Source of the DNA: Myxococcales bacterium
GTDB lineage: Bacteria; Myxococcota_A; Polyangia; Polyangiales; Polyangiaceae
Reading direction: 5' to 3'
DNA: 60,181 nucleotides
Assembly: GCA_025359105.1 (NCBI GenBank)
Contig: JANYHK010000052.1
Span: forward strand, 1 to 60,181
Under the pieces are notes generated by a model, which had not been told where the DNA came from, made no database searches, and worked only from the letters and a program-made list of their open reading frames with translations. Below are positions 33,715 to 44,000 of this stretch, in pieces. The translations under genes were made by a program, and so were the position numbers. Position 1 is the first letter of the stretch; each line of letters starts with the position of its first letter.

Positions 33715-35116
33715 CGTCACCGGCGGCAGCGGGAAGCTCGACCGACGCGCTCGTTCCTCGGCCGTTCGGTCCCGGACGAAGCGCGAGCGACCCCGAGTGA
33801 TGCTTGACGATTTCGTTCGCGATCGCCAGCCCCAGCCCGGTGCCCTTCCCTTCCGGCTTCGTCGTGAAGAAGGGCTCGGTGGCACGCTCCGCGGCGGCGG
33901 CGGCAATCCCGATGCCGTCGTCGAGCACCTCGAACGCGACGCGCCCGTGCTCGGCGCGGACCGTCAGGTGAACCTTGCCGCCCTCCTCGCAGGCATCGCA
34001 CGCGTTGAGGAGCAGGTTCACGAGCACCTGCTCGAAGAGCCGCGCGTCGCAGAGCACCTTGGGCGCATCGGTTCCGATATCGGTCGTCAGGCTCACCGAT
34101 GCCTTGTCGAACCGGTGCTCCACGAGCTCCACGGCGGCCAGCGCCAGCCGCGTCGGATCGCAATGCGCGAGCGTCGGCTGCCCTCCGCGCGCCAGGGCGA
34201 GGAAGCCCCGAATGACCGCGTGGATGCGCTCCGTCTGCTGCACGATCGCCTCTACAGCCCGCTTGGTGCGTTCGTCGGTCTGCTTCGGGAGGAGCTGCTC
34301 CGCGCGACCGAGGATGACGCCGAGGGGTGTCGACACCTCGTGCGCGATTCCGGTGGCGAGCGCACCCATCGTCGCGAGCTTGTCCGCGCGCACGAGGCGT
34401 TCGTCGCGCTCGTTTCGGATCGTGGTCACCTCGAGCTCGTGACCGAGCTCGAGCTCCTTCCTTTGCGTGCGCATCGCCAGACCGCCGAAACCGAGGACGA
34501 GGCCGGACGCGAGCAGCACGCCGAGGACCAGACGCCAGCGGGCGCGCATGCCACGATCGCGCTCGAGCCGCGCCGTCGCCACGACGAATACAGCCCAGCG
34601 GCCCTGCGCGCCCGCATCGAACGCCTTGGTGCCCGCCATCGCGGTGCGCGCCGGCAACCCGAGCGCGTGGGCCTCTTCGCGCGACAGCCTGAAGGAGCCA
34701 GCGGAGGTCGCGGCCTCGAGAACCCTGGAGCGGACCATTTCCCCGTCGCTCGCGGCGAGACCTGCGATCCCGGGCCTCTGCACGAAGACCCGCACCGCTT
34801 GCGGGCGCTCGATCGAGCGGATCGCCGCAAGCAACCCCCCGGGGGGCTCGCGCGTCGCGTCCCCGGAGAACGAGCGGAGCCGCTCCTCGAGCGACGCCGT
34901 GAGGGACTCGGCCAGCGTGAGCTGCTCCTGCGCGAACTCGTCCAGTGCCGCCGTGGACTCCCGCTCCTCGTCCCAGTACGCGAGCGCTGTGACGGTCGCG
35001 ATCGCGAGCAGCATCCAGGCGAGGATCGCGGGGACCCTCACCGGGCGCCCCAGACGAGTGACCGACCGCGGGGGAAGCGCCCCCGCGGTGCGGGAATCGA
35101 CGAGCGCGAGGTCCAT
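33701..35116 (-). CDS. Membrane sensor histidine kinase
   Basis: 471 aa. TM helices near 31-47 and 205-222 enclose a periplasmic sensor of about 155 residues (EQLTLAESLTASLEERLRSF and following). Then a coiled linker, the dimerisation/phosphorylation helix with MGALATGIAHEVSTPLGVIL (phospho-His in AHE), and the ATPase with N box LLLNACDACEEGG, DDGIGIA and TGLGLAIANEIV. Paired with the sigma-54 regulator directly downstream. The sensed signal is unknown; the RND pump next door suggests a drug, detergent or metal. Confidence 0.9.
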   Translation of the reverse strand: MDLALVDSRTAGALPPRSVTRLGRPVRVPAILAWMLLAIATVTALAYWDEERESTAALDEFAQEQLTLAESLTASLEERLRSFSGDATREPPGGLLAAIRSIERPQAVRVFVQRPGIAGLAASDGEMVRSRVLEAATSAGSFRLSREEAHALGLPARTAMAGTKAFDAGAQGRWAVFVVATARLERDRGMRARWRLVLGVLLASGLVLGFGGLAMRTQRKELELGHELEVTTIRNERDERLVRADKLATMGALATGIAHEVSTPLGVILGRAEQLLPKQTDERTKRAVEAIVQQTERIHAVIRGFLALARGGQPTLAHCDPTRLALAAVELVEHRFDKASVSLTTDIGTDAPKVLCDARLFEQVLVNLLLNACDACEEGGKVHLTVRAEHGRVAFEVLDDGIGIAAAAAERATEPFFTTKPEGKGTGLGLAIANEIVKHHSGSLALRPGPNGRGTSASVELPAAAGDDDHD

Positions 35117-35199
35117 CGGTCACGACGGCCACGCAAGCCTTGGACCACCCGCCCTTCTCCGAGGGTTTCGCGGACCGGGGCCGCGAGGCTCCGCACCAA

Positions 35200-35220
35200 C
35201 GGTTGGAAACTTTCCAACCG
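35200..35220. promoter_or_regulatory. Perfect 21-bp palindrome, candidate enhancer for the response regulator
   Basis: CGGTTGGAAA and TTTCCAACCG flank a single central C. It sits between the two divergent operons, 84 bp before the first downstream efflux start codon (35284-35295 region) and 62 bp upstream of a -24/-12-like element. This is the usual place for the upstream activating site of NtrC-family regulators, which bind dyads of this size. Confidence 0.6.
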
Positions 35221-35281
35221 CGTCTGGAGAAACTCCCATCGATGGAGAACCACAGGACGATGTTTACCGGAAAATCCAGGC

Positions 35282-35297
35282 TGGCGTGGAGCATGCT
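35282..35297 (+). promoter_or_regulatory. Possible sigma-54 -24/-12 promoter element
   Basis: TGGCGTGGAGCATGCT carries GG and GC with the exact 12-base spacing of sigma-54 promoters (consensus TGGCACG-N4-TTGCA), but with several mismatches. If used, transcription would start near 35308 and translation at ATG 35311 or 35314, a leaderless message. Weak match; the placement beside a sigma-54 regulator gene is what makes it worth noting. Confidence 0.35.
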
Positions 35298-36753
35298 AGG
35301 TGCGACGCCCATGATGGGCGCGTGCGCCAGACTCGTCCGGTCGGTCCCGCTCGCGCTCGCGGTGGCCGCGTCTTCCTCGAACGCCGCGGGCCAGGCTCCG
35401 GCACCGCCCCAGGCCGCCGAGCCCGCGCAAGGCCAAGCCTCGCCCGCGCCCGCGCGCGCGCTCTCTCTCCCTGACGCCATCGCGTACGCGCGGGCCCACC
35501 AACCCGCGGTGCGGGCGGCGCTCGCGCGCGTCGCAGCGCGAATGGCCGAGGCCGACGTGCCGCGCGCGCAGTGGAAACCGCTGATCGGGGTCACCGCGCA
35601 GCTGTTCGGCGCCACGGCCAACAACACGACGGGCACCTACGTGGCACCAGGGTTCATGGATATCCCGCGCATCGGCGGAACGCGCACGGCCTCGCCGGGA
35701 ACGCTTCAGCCGTACGCCTCCACCTTCGTCGGCGTCTCCGCAATCCAGGAGCTCTTCGACTTCGGTCGGATCGCGGCCCAAGCGGCGGCGGCCGACGCGC
35801 TCGTCAACGTCGAAGCGCAGCGCGTACGCGTGGAGACCCTCGACATCACGTTCGACGTGGAGGAGGCGTATTTCGCCGTCTTTGCGGCCAAGGCCGTCGT
35901 CTCCGCGTCCGAAGACGCGTTCGAGCGCTCGCGTGCGCACCGCGACCTCGCGGCGGCAGGGGTGGACGCTGGGCTACGGTCCCCTATCGAGCGAACGCGC
36001 GCCGAGGCCGATCTCACCAGGTTCGACCTCGGACGGATTCGCGCCCGCGGGGGCCTGTCGGTGGCCCAGACCGTCCTGGCCGCGTCGGTCGGCGCGGCCG
36101 ACGCGGCGCTCGACGTGGCCGGTACCGCGCCGACGCCGACCGAGATGCCCGCGCTGGCGCAGGCCATGGAGCATGCGGCGGCGCGCGATCCACGGATCCT
36201 CCACGTGCTGGCGGAGCTGAAGGCCGAGGAGGTGCGCACGCGCGCGATCGCGGCCGAGGGGCGGCCGGACCTTTCGCTCACCGGCACCCTGTCGGGGCGC
36301 GCGGGCGGAGCGCCCCCCTCGGGGAACGGAACTTCGTCGGACGCCAGCGGCTGGCTTCCCTACATCCCGAACTACAACCTCGGGCTGGTCTTCAGCTGGC
36401 CGCTGTTCGATGCGGCGGTGAGCGCGCGCATCGACGCTGGCCGCGCGCGCGAGCAGGTGCGACGCGAGGAGCTCGCGCAGGTCAAGCAAGAGCAGGTGGC
36501 CGCGATTCGGCTGGCGTTTGGCGCGGTCAGTGTCGCGCGCGCGGTGCTGCCTGGCCAGGAGCGCGCCGTCGAAGCGGCCCGCGCCAACTACGCGCAGGCC
36601 GACGCCCGGTTTCGCGCCGGCATGGGGACGAGCGTCGAGCTGGCCGACGCGGAGGCGCTCCGAACGGAGGCCGAGATCCAGCTCGCGCTGGCCCAATTTG
36701 CCGTTGCCCGGGCGCGCGCCGCCTTCGGGCGCACCATCGCGGAAGGGACATGA
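35293..36753 (+). CDS. TolC-family outer-membrane efflux channel
   Basis: 486 aa from ATG 35293; ATG 35242 and 35311 are alternatives, the last fitting a signal peptide best (RSVPLALAVAASSSNAAGQA). Two matching halves follow the TolC plan: LSLPDAIAYARAHQPAVRAA starts the first coiled-coil, with a strand stretch FVGVSAIQELFDFGRI; the second half has NLGLVFSWPLFDAAVSARID and long helices to VARARAAFGRTI. It forms the trimeric tunnel of the pump encoded by the next two genes, with which it overlaps (ATGA). Confidence 0.87.
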   Translation: MLGATPMMGACARLVRSVPLALAVAASSSNAAGQAPAPPQAAEPAQGQASPAPARALSLPDAIAYARAHQPAVRAALARVAARMAEADVPRAQWKPLIGVTAQLFGATANNTTGTYVAPGFMDIPRIGGTRTASPGTLQPYASTFVGVSAIQELFDFGRIAAQAAAADALVNVEAQRVRVETLDITFDVEEAYFAVFAAKAVVSASEDAFERSRAHRDLAAAGVDAGLRSPIERTRAEADLTRFDLGRIRARGGLSVAQTVLAASVGAADAALDVAGTAPTPTEMPALAQAMEHAAARDPRILHVLAELKAEEVRTRAIAAEGRPDLSLTGTLSGRAGGAPPSGNGTSSDASGWLPYIPNYNLGLVFSWPLFDAAVSARIDAGRAREQVRREELAQVKQEQVAAIRLAFGAVSVARAVLPGQERAVEAARANYAQADARFRAGMGTSVELADAEALRTEAEIQLALAQFAVARARAAFGRTIAEGT

Positions 36754-37931
36754 ACGTGCAACCGTCAGAGCACCACGCGCAGCACCACGACCAGGCGACG
36801 AGGAAGCGCCCGGTCGTTCCGGTCGCGATCGTCATCGCGGTGCTCGCGGTGCTTGGCTTGGGCGCGCTGATGCTGCTGCGTTCGGAGTCGCGGATCAGCA
36901 AGATCGCGCTGAGCGCGAGCCCGCGCCCGGTGACCGTCGTGGAGGCGAAGGCGTCGACGTTTCGGTCCTCCCGCAGCTACGTCGGAACGATCGAGCCGTG
37001 GATCGAAGCCAAGGTCGGGCCTCAGCTCGTGTCGGCGTATGTCGACACGGTCCTGGTGAGGCCGGGGGCGCTGGTCAAGAAGGGAGACGTCCTCGCCACG
37101 CTCGACTGCCGCAACGCCAGCGCGACGAGCCAGGCCGTCGCGATGCAGGCACGCGCGCTGGACGAGCGCCAGAAGGCGCTGACCCACGAGGCCGCCCGCG
37201 TGCGGGGGCTTCTCGACGGCGGGTTCGTCTCCCCCAATGAGGCCGAGCAGAAGACCGCCCAGAGCGCCGAGCAACAAGCGCAGCTCCTCGCGACGCAGGC
37301 GAGGCTCCTCGGGAGCTCACTGGAGGTCAACGATTGCATCCTGCGAGCCCCGTTCACCGGCGAGGTCGCGACCCGCTCGATCGACCCGGGCGCGTTCGTA
37401 CGTCCGGGGATGGCGCTCGTGTCCGTCGTCGACCGCACGACCGTCCGCGTGACGGCGGACGCACCCGAGGTCGACTTCACCGTCGTCGCGCCGGGCACGA
37501 AGGTCGCGGTCCACGTGCTCTCGACGAAGAAGGACTTCGACGCGCTCGTCTCGCGGCGCGCACCGAGCGCCGACCCGTCGACGCGGACCCTTCATTTCGA
37601 GCTCGACGTCTCCGACCCCGAGCGCACCATGCCCGTGGGGACGACCGCCGAGCTCCGCATCGAGATCGGCGAGCCCGTGGCGGCGACCGAGGTGCCGCTG
37701 TTCGCGGCGTCCATCCGCGGCACCAAGGCGAGCCTCTTCGTCGTCGAGGGCGACGTGGCCCGCGCGCGTGTCGTCCCCATCCTCGGCGAGATCAGCGGCG
37801 TCCTTTACCTCGAGATCGCGCTCGCTCCGGGTAGCCACGTCGTGACCGAAGGGCGCGCGCTCCTCAGCGATGGGGACCGCGTGAAGGCCGCCTCGCCCCC
37901 CGCGGCGGATCCGAAGGGAGCGAAGCCGTGA
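36750..37931 (+). CDS. RND efflux periplasmic adaptor (membrane fusion protein, HlyD/AcrA type)
   Basis: 393 aa; ATG 36750 overlaps the TolC stop. A His-rich start (EHHAQHHDQ) and one TM anchor (VVPVAIVIAVLAVLGLGALMLL) precede the adaptor domains. The lipoyl half IEPWIEAKVGPQLVSAYVDT with GALVKKGDVLATLD is followed by a helical hairpin, the second half LEVNDCILRAPFTGEVATRS, and beta-barrel and proximal domains. The His-rich N-terminus might bind a metal. Confidence 0.88.
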   Translation: MNVQPSEHHAQHHDQATRKRPVVPVAIVIAVLAVLGLGALMLLRSESRISKIALSASPRPVTVVEAKASTFRSSRSYVGTIEPWIEAKVGPQLVSAYVDTVLVRPGALVKKGDVLATLDCRNASATSQAVAMQARALDERQKALTHEAARVRGLLDGGFVSPNEAEQKTAQSAEQQAQLLATQARLLGSSLEVNDCILRAPFTGEVATRSIDPGAFVRPGMALVSVVDRTTVRVTADAPEVDFTVVAPGTKVAVHVLSTKKDFDALVSRRAPSADPSTRTLHFELDVSDPERTMPVGTTAELRIEIGEPVAATEVPLFAASIRGTKASLFVVEGDVARARVVPILGEISGVLYLEIALAPGSHVVTEGRALLSDGDRVKAASPPAADPKGAKP

Positions 37932-40900
37932 CCGGCCTCTCTCTCCGCAATCCGATCGCCATCTTGATGCTGTCGATCGCCGTGATCGTCTTCTCGATGG
38001 TCGTGACGCCGCGAATGAGCGTCGATACGTTTCCCGAGCTCACGCCGCCGGTCCTCGTCGTCGGCACACTCGCCCCCGGGCTCGGTCCCAAGGACGTCGA
38101 GAAGACCCTCACCTGGCGCATCGAAAAGTACGTGAGCGCGACGCCAGGCGTCGACCACGTGGAGAGCGTCTCCCGCAACAACCTGAGCATCGTCTACGTT
38201 TGGCTCAAGTGGGGGACCGACCTCAACTCCGCGCAGACCCTGGTGCAGCAGCAAACGGCGTTCGCGATGTCCGCCGTCCCCAAGTCGCTTGGCGTTTTGC
38301 CACCCTTCGTCCTCCAGTACGATCCGTCGAACGCGCCGGTCGTCCAGGTCGCGGTCTCGGGCGGCGGGTTCACCGGCGCGCAGCTCTACGACTACGCCCT
38401 CAACACGATCGAGCCCATCCTGGAGGGCATCCCCGGCGTCGCCAGCGCGTCGCTCAATGGCGGGCGGCAGCGCCAGATCAACATCGTCATCGACCCGGTC
38501 GCGGCGCAGGCCCGAGGGATCACCTCGACCGACATCGCCGCGGCGGTCGCCCAGTCGAACGCCCTGCTCCCGTCCGGCGCGTTCATCTCTCCGAAGTTCG
38601 ACGCCAACGTCTATACGAACGCCGTCCCCGAGCGCGTGTCCACCATCGGCAACGCGCTCGTGAAGCTGCGCGACGGCAAGCCGGTCCGCATCCGGGACGT
38701 GGCGCGCGTCGAGGATGGCGGAAGCCCCGAAACCCAGGCGGTGTCCGTCAACGGCCACGACGCGGTGTACCTGAACGTCCTCCGCGTCCCCGGCGGCAAC
38801 ACGCTCGACATCGTCGAGAGCGTGAAGAAGGCCGTGGCCACCCTGAAGGATCTCCCTCCCGGCGTCGAGGTGAAGGCGGTCTTCGACCAGTCGACGTTCG
38901 TGCGGACGACGTACGACGGGCTCAAGCGGGAGGTCGTTCAGGCGCTCGTCCTCATCGCGCTCGTCATTCTGCTCTTCCTCCAGAGCGTCCGCGGGACGCT
39001 CATCGTCTCCGTCGCGATTCCGCTCTCGTTCGCCATCACGCTCATCGTTCTTTATGCGACCGGGCAAACGCTCAACGCGTTCACGCTCGGCGGCCTGACG
39101 CTCGCCATGGGGCGCCTCGTAGACGACGCGGTCGTGGTCCTCGAGTCGATCCATCGCCACCAGCGCACGGGAGCGAGCCCCTACCGCGCCGCGCTCGATG
39201 GCACGAACGCGGTGGCGCTGCCGGTGCTCGCGTCGACGCTCACGACGATGGCCGTTCTCCTTCCGGTGCTCCTCCTGGCCGGGCTCGCCAAGAAGCTCTT
39301 CGCCCCGCTCGCGCTCACGGTGGCGGTCGCGATGACGGCCTCCTATTTCGTGAGCGTCTGCGTCACGCCCGTCGCGTGCAGGTTCTTTCTCGGGCACGCC
39401 GAGCACGGACGGATCGGCAAGCTCGTCGAGTCGTTCATCGACCGGATCGCAGGCGGCTACGCCAGCGTGCTGCGCGTCGCGCTGCCGTACCGCTTCACGA
39501 TCATCGGAGCCTGCGCCGTTCTTACGGTGGGCGCCGGCTGGGCGTCGGGGCGACTCGCCAGCACCTTCTTCCCCGAGATCGACGAGTCGATGGAACGCGT
39601 GTACGTGCGCCTTGCGCCTGGCACGTCGCTGCAGGAGTCGTCACGGAAGATCATGGCGATGGGCAAGACCCTCTCCGAGGAGCTGCCGGAAGGCAACGTC
39701 GAGCTCGTCCTCACCAACGTCGGGTCGCCCAACAACGCCCGAAGCGCCATGACGAGCCCGAACAACGGACCGCACATGGGCTTCATTCGCCTCGCGCTCG
39801 TGGACGCCGAGAAGCGCCGCCTCTCGCAGCGCGAGCTCGCCGACAAAATGCGGGAGATCCTGAACCGGCGCTACCCGGGCGTCGAGTTCCTGCAGTGGCC
39901 CGGTGGTCTCGTGGCGAGCGTCTTCGCCAACGGCTACGTCGCGCCGCTCGTCGTCGAGGTCCGCGGCGACAACCTCGCCGATCTCGACGAGCAGGCGCGC
40001 GCCGTCGCCGAGGTGGCGCGCACCGTCCCAGGCGTCGTCGACGTCCGCGTCTCGATGCAGAACGACTACCCCGAGGTGCGGGTGGAGACGGTCCGCGAGG
40101 AGGCTGGGCTCGTGGGCGTCACCTCCCGAACCGCCGCGCAGACGACGCTCGATGCCACGCTCGGCAACATCAACACGCCGAGCGTGTGGATCGATCCCAA
40201 CAACGGGCAGTCGTACTACGTCGTCACCTACTACGACGGCAGGGCGGTGACGGATCCCAACGCGCTCGCCCAGATTCCCGTTCGGCTCAGCGACGACGGC
40301 AAACCGGTTACGCTCGGGGCGTACGGTCGAGTGAGGCGCTCGGTCGGTCCCATCGCCGTCGAGCGCAACCAGCTGAAGCGCGCCGCGCACGTCCTGATGC
40401 AGACCGAGGGCCGGGACATCGGCAGCGCCGCCGCCGACCTGGAGCAGAAGCTGGCGACCGACCCGCGCACGCGAAACGTCCACGTCGACTTCGTCGGGCA
40501 GGTCCAGCTCATGAGGAGCACCTTCTCGGGTCTCGGCGTCGCCATCGCTCTGGCGATCATGGTCGTGTTCATGATCATGGCAGCGCAGTTCAAGTCGGTG
40601 CGCCTGCCCTTCGTGATGCTCTTCACGATCCCTGTGTCGCTCGTCGGGATCGTCATGGCGCTCATGGCCGCCGGGCAGGGCTTCTCGATCACCGCGCTGA
40701 TGGGGATCTTGATGGTGGTCGGCATCGCGGTCTCCAACGGCATCCTGATGGTCGACGACGCGAATCGCCGCCTCACCCACGGCACCGACAAGCTGGAGGC
40801 CATCCTCCTCGCGGCGCGGTCGCGCTTCGTCCCCATCGCGATGACGAGCCTCGCCACGGTGATCGGGCTCATCCCCACGGCGATGGCCCTCGAGAAGGGC

Positions 40901-41083
40901 ACCGAGGCGAACCAGCCCCTCGCGCTCGCCGTCGTCGGCGGTCTCACCTCGTCGACGATCCTGTCGCTCTTCCTCGTACCGGTGATGTTCCTCTTCTTCG
41001 CGAAGAGGCACTCCGCGGCCCACGGAGACGACGAGGCGGCAGCGCTGCACGGGCCGCACGGCGCCGACGCGCGCCCTGCCTAG
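37928..41083 (+). CDS. RND-family efflux permease (AcrB/HAE-1-like)
   Basis: 1051 aa, the usual RND length; GTG 37928 overlaps the adaptor stop (GTGA). The order is TM1 (NPIAILMLSIAVIVFSMVV), porter domain, TM2-6, second porter domain, TM8-12. TM4 has LAMGRLVDDAVVVLESI with the paired acidic residues of the proton relay, and the second half has GIAVSNGILMVDDANRR. This is a complete proton-driven pump; sequence favours hydrophobic-drug export over heavy metals, but substrates are not certain. Its stop shares CTAG with the converging ABC gene. Confidence 0.92.
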   Translation: MTGLSLRNPIAILMLSIAVIVFSMVVTPRMSVDTFPELTPPVLVVGTLAPGLGPKDVEKTLTWRIEKYVSATPGVDHVESVSRNNLSIVYVWLKWGTDLNSAQTLVQQQTAFAMSAVPKSLGVLPPFVLQYDPSNAPVVQVAVSGGGFTGAQLYDYALNTIEPILEGIPGVASASLNGGRQRQINIVIDPVAAQARGITSTDIAAAVAQSNALLPSGAFISPKFDANVYTNAVPERVSTIGNALVKLRDGKPVRIRDVARVEDGGSPETQAVSVNGHDAVYLNVLRVPGGNTLDIVESVKKAVATLKDLPPGVEVKAVFDQSTFVRTTYDGLKREVVQALVLIALVILLFLQSVRGTLIVSVAIPLSFAITLIVLYATGQTLNAFTLGGLTLAMGRLVDDAVVVLESIHRHQRTGASPYRAALDGTNAVALPVLASTLTTMAVLLPVLLLAGLAKKLFAPLALTVAVAMTASYFVSVCVTPVACRFFLGHAEHGRIGKLVESFIDRIAGGYASVLRVALPYRFTIIGACAVLTVGAGWASGRLASTFFPEIDESMERVYVRLAPGTSLQESSRKIMAMGKTLSEELPEGNVELVLTNVGSPNNARSAMTSPNNGPHMGFIRLALVDAEKRRLSQRELADKMREILNRRYPGVEFLQWPGGLVASVFANGYVAPLVVEVRGDNLADLDEQARAVAEVARTVPGVVDVRVSMQNDYPEVRVETVREEAGLVGVTSRTAAQTTLDATLGNINTPSVWIDPNNGQSYYVVTYYDGRAVTDPNALAQIPVRLSDDGKPVTLGAYGRVRRSVGPIAVERNQLKRAAHVLMQTEGRDIGSAAADLEQKLATDPRTRNVHVDFVGQVQLMRSTFSGLGVAIALAIMVVFMIMAAQFKSVRLPFVMLFTIPVSLVGIVMALMAAGQGFSITALMGILMVVGIAVSNGILMVDDANRRLTHGTDKLEAILLAARSRFVPIAMTSLATVIGLIPTAMALEKGTEANQPLALAVVGGLTSSTILSLFLVPVMFLFFAKRHSAAHGDDEAAALHGPHGADARPA

Positions 41084-44000
41084 ACCGGATCCCGCCGCTT
41101 CAAAAGGATGAGGAGCGCGAGCATCATGAAGAGCGTCATCCCGTAGAGGACCCCGAGCGGCACCGCCGCCTGATCCCACTCGATGAAGCCCCAAGCGCCG
41201 GCGATCGTGTCGCTGGCCATCTGCGCTGTCGCGCAGTCGAAGTGTCCCGCCTTCACGAAGTCGGGCGGGCTCGTGAGCCCTGGCTGGTGGAGATCGATGT
41301 TCCAGGCCGGCTGCTGGGCGATGGCGCTGCGCTCCCACGCGATCGAGCCCTCGAAGCCCCAGCGCGCCGGCATCACGTACATGAGCGGACGCAGCACCGG
41401 GTTCGTCGTCATCGGCACCATCAGGCCGCCCAGGACGACCTGGGGGATGAGCGCGATCGGCGTGAGCGCCATCGCCGCCTCGGCGCTGGCCACGACCGTC
41501 GAGAGGAGCAGGCCCAGCGCGGTCGCGTTCATGCTCACGGCGACCATCGCCATCAGCTCCATGAAGAACGCCACCGGCCCACCCTCGAAGCCGAGCGTGA
41601 AGAACACGATCGACAGGAGCATCGTGCACTGGATGAGGCACACGAAGGAGAGCAAGACGTATTTGCTCATCACGTAGTTGAAGAGGTTCAGGTTCACCAT
41701 GCGCTCGCGCATGTAGATCGCGCGCTCGGTCACGATCTCGCGGGCGGCGTTGCTCGTGCCGAACCAGACGCAGCTGACGACGACGAAGAACATCGCGCCG
41801 GTGTGGTCGGCGGTCGGCTTCATCTGGCTGAGGAGGTTCGACGCCGAGCCGGCGCTGGGGTTTCGCGTCTGGAGATCCTGGAGCGCCCCGAGGCACCAGA
41901 ACGGCACCGCCTCCTTCTGCCCGCCGAAGACCATCGCGAGCATGAGCCCGATGACCGGCGCCTGGAGGAACATGATCGCAGCGCCCGCGCGGTCGCGGAT
42001 CTTCACCTTCCAGTAGCGCGAGAGGAGGAGCGACAGCTGGCGGAGGAGGGCGACGCTGCTCCGACGGGGGACGCCGCGCGCCGCGGGCTCGGTGCCCACG
42101 GCGCGGTTGCCCGAGAACATCTTCTGAAAAACGGGGTTATTGGGCTGGAAGAATTCGCCCCGCCACTGCCGCGCCGCCTCGAGGCGCGCGGTGTTTCGCG
42201 AGACGGTCGGGTCGACGCGCTTCATCTCCTCGAGCGCGGCGCGCTCGCGGAGGTTCAGCATGTCGAACATGTCGCGCGGGTTGTCGAGGCGCTTGTGCGC
42301 CGTCGTCGTGTACTGGCGGTAGGGACTGTTCTCGCGCTCGATGAGCGAGCCGAAGAAGCGGTACGCGCTCTCGTTGGCGGGCCCGAAATACGTGGGGATA
42401 CCGCCGTAGCCCATGATGAAGGCGAGGTTGAATTTTTCGAACTCGTCCTTCGCGGGCTGGTGGATCGTCATGACGATCGTCTTGCCCGTCTTCTTCGTGA
42501 GATCGTGGAGCAAGTTGATCAGCGCGGTCGTGTCGTCGGCGGCGAGGCCGCTCGTGGGCTCGTCGAGGAAGAGGATGACCGGATCGGTCACGAGCTCGAG
42601 CGCGATGTTCACGCGCTTGCGCTGACCGCCGGACAGGACCTTCTTCTCGGGCTTGCCGATCTGCAGGTTCTTGACGGCCTCGAGGCCCAGATCGCGGAGC
42701 GTCTGATCGACGCGCTCGTCGATCTCCTTCTCGGTGTAGTCGGGCGGGAGGCGGAAGCGGGCCGAGTATTTCACCGCCTCGAAGACGGTGAGCTCCGGGT
42801 GCACGATGTCGTCCTGCGGCACGTAGCCGATCGAGCCGCGGAGCGCGTCGTAGATGAGGTAGAGATCCTCGCCGTTGATGCGGACCTGGCCGCTCGTGGG
42901 CGGCAGGTAGCCGTTCAGCGTGAGGAGCAGCGTCGTCTTGCCGGCGCCGCTCGGACCCATGAGCGCGATCATGTCGCCGGGGAGGGCCTTGAACGACACG
43001 TGGTCGAGCAGCACCTTCTGCTGCGCCGTGTTGTCGCGATCGGGGACGGAGAGAAACAGGTCCCACGCCTCGATCTCGTAGAGGGGCTTGCCCGCCCACG
43101 ACGCCTGGTCCTCGACGACGACGTTGACCTGCTGGCCCGCCACTTGGATGACGAGCGGCATCGGGCCGATGAAGATCTTCTCACCGTTCGCGATCGGCAC
43201 GCGCTCGCCGGCGGGGATGCGCTGGCCGCGGACGAACGTGCCGTTGGCGCTCTTCAGGTCCTCGAGGAAGAGCTGGCCGCCGACGTTGATGATCTGCGCG
43301 TGGCGGGAGCTCGCCTGCGGGTGGGGAACGACGATCTTGTTGTCGGGCGTGCGGCCGATCGTGATGACCGACGACTCCAGGCTCTCGAGCGAGAGCTCGC
43401 CGATGATGGTGCGGTGCTTGCGCGGGCTAGCGTCGGCGGCGGGCGCGCCGGCCTGAGGAGGCGTGGGTGCCGGTGCCGGCGCAGGGGCCTGGCCGAACCC
43501 GCCCAGGCTCGCGGCGAGCGGCGCGGCGACGGAGACCGGCCCGGCGCCGCCCTGCTGCGCGGCCGCTTGCGCGTACTGGACGAGCACGGCGACGGGGACG
43601 GGGACCGGACCGAAGGTGAGAAAGCCGTTGGGATCGAGGGGCGTCGGTGTGTTCGCAGGGATGCGCTGGCCTCCGACGTACGTTCCGCTCGTCGAGCCGT
43701 GATCGGTCACGACCATGCGATCCAGCATGACCGTCGCGTGGAGCGAGCTCACCGCCGCGTGCGCGACGACGAGCGACGCGCGCCCCGCCTCGCGGCCGAT
43801 GATGACGTGACCGCGGGGCGCCGCCGCCTGGCCCGGCGCCATGAGCATCATCGCGATCGCGGGGTGCGACAGCGGCACGGGCGTCTGCCCGGCGACGAAC
43901 TGCGTGCGAAAATCGAAGGGAACTGGCTGCCCGGGCGGCGCCGGCGCGCCGTTGGCCGTGCTCGGCCCCGCGCCGCCGTCGACGTAGGCGAGCTGCCCGT

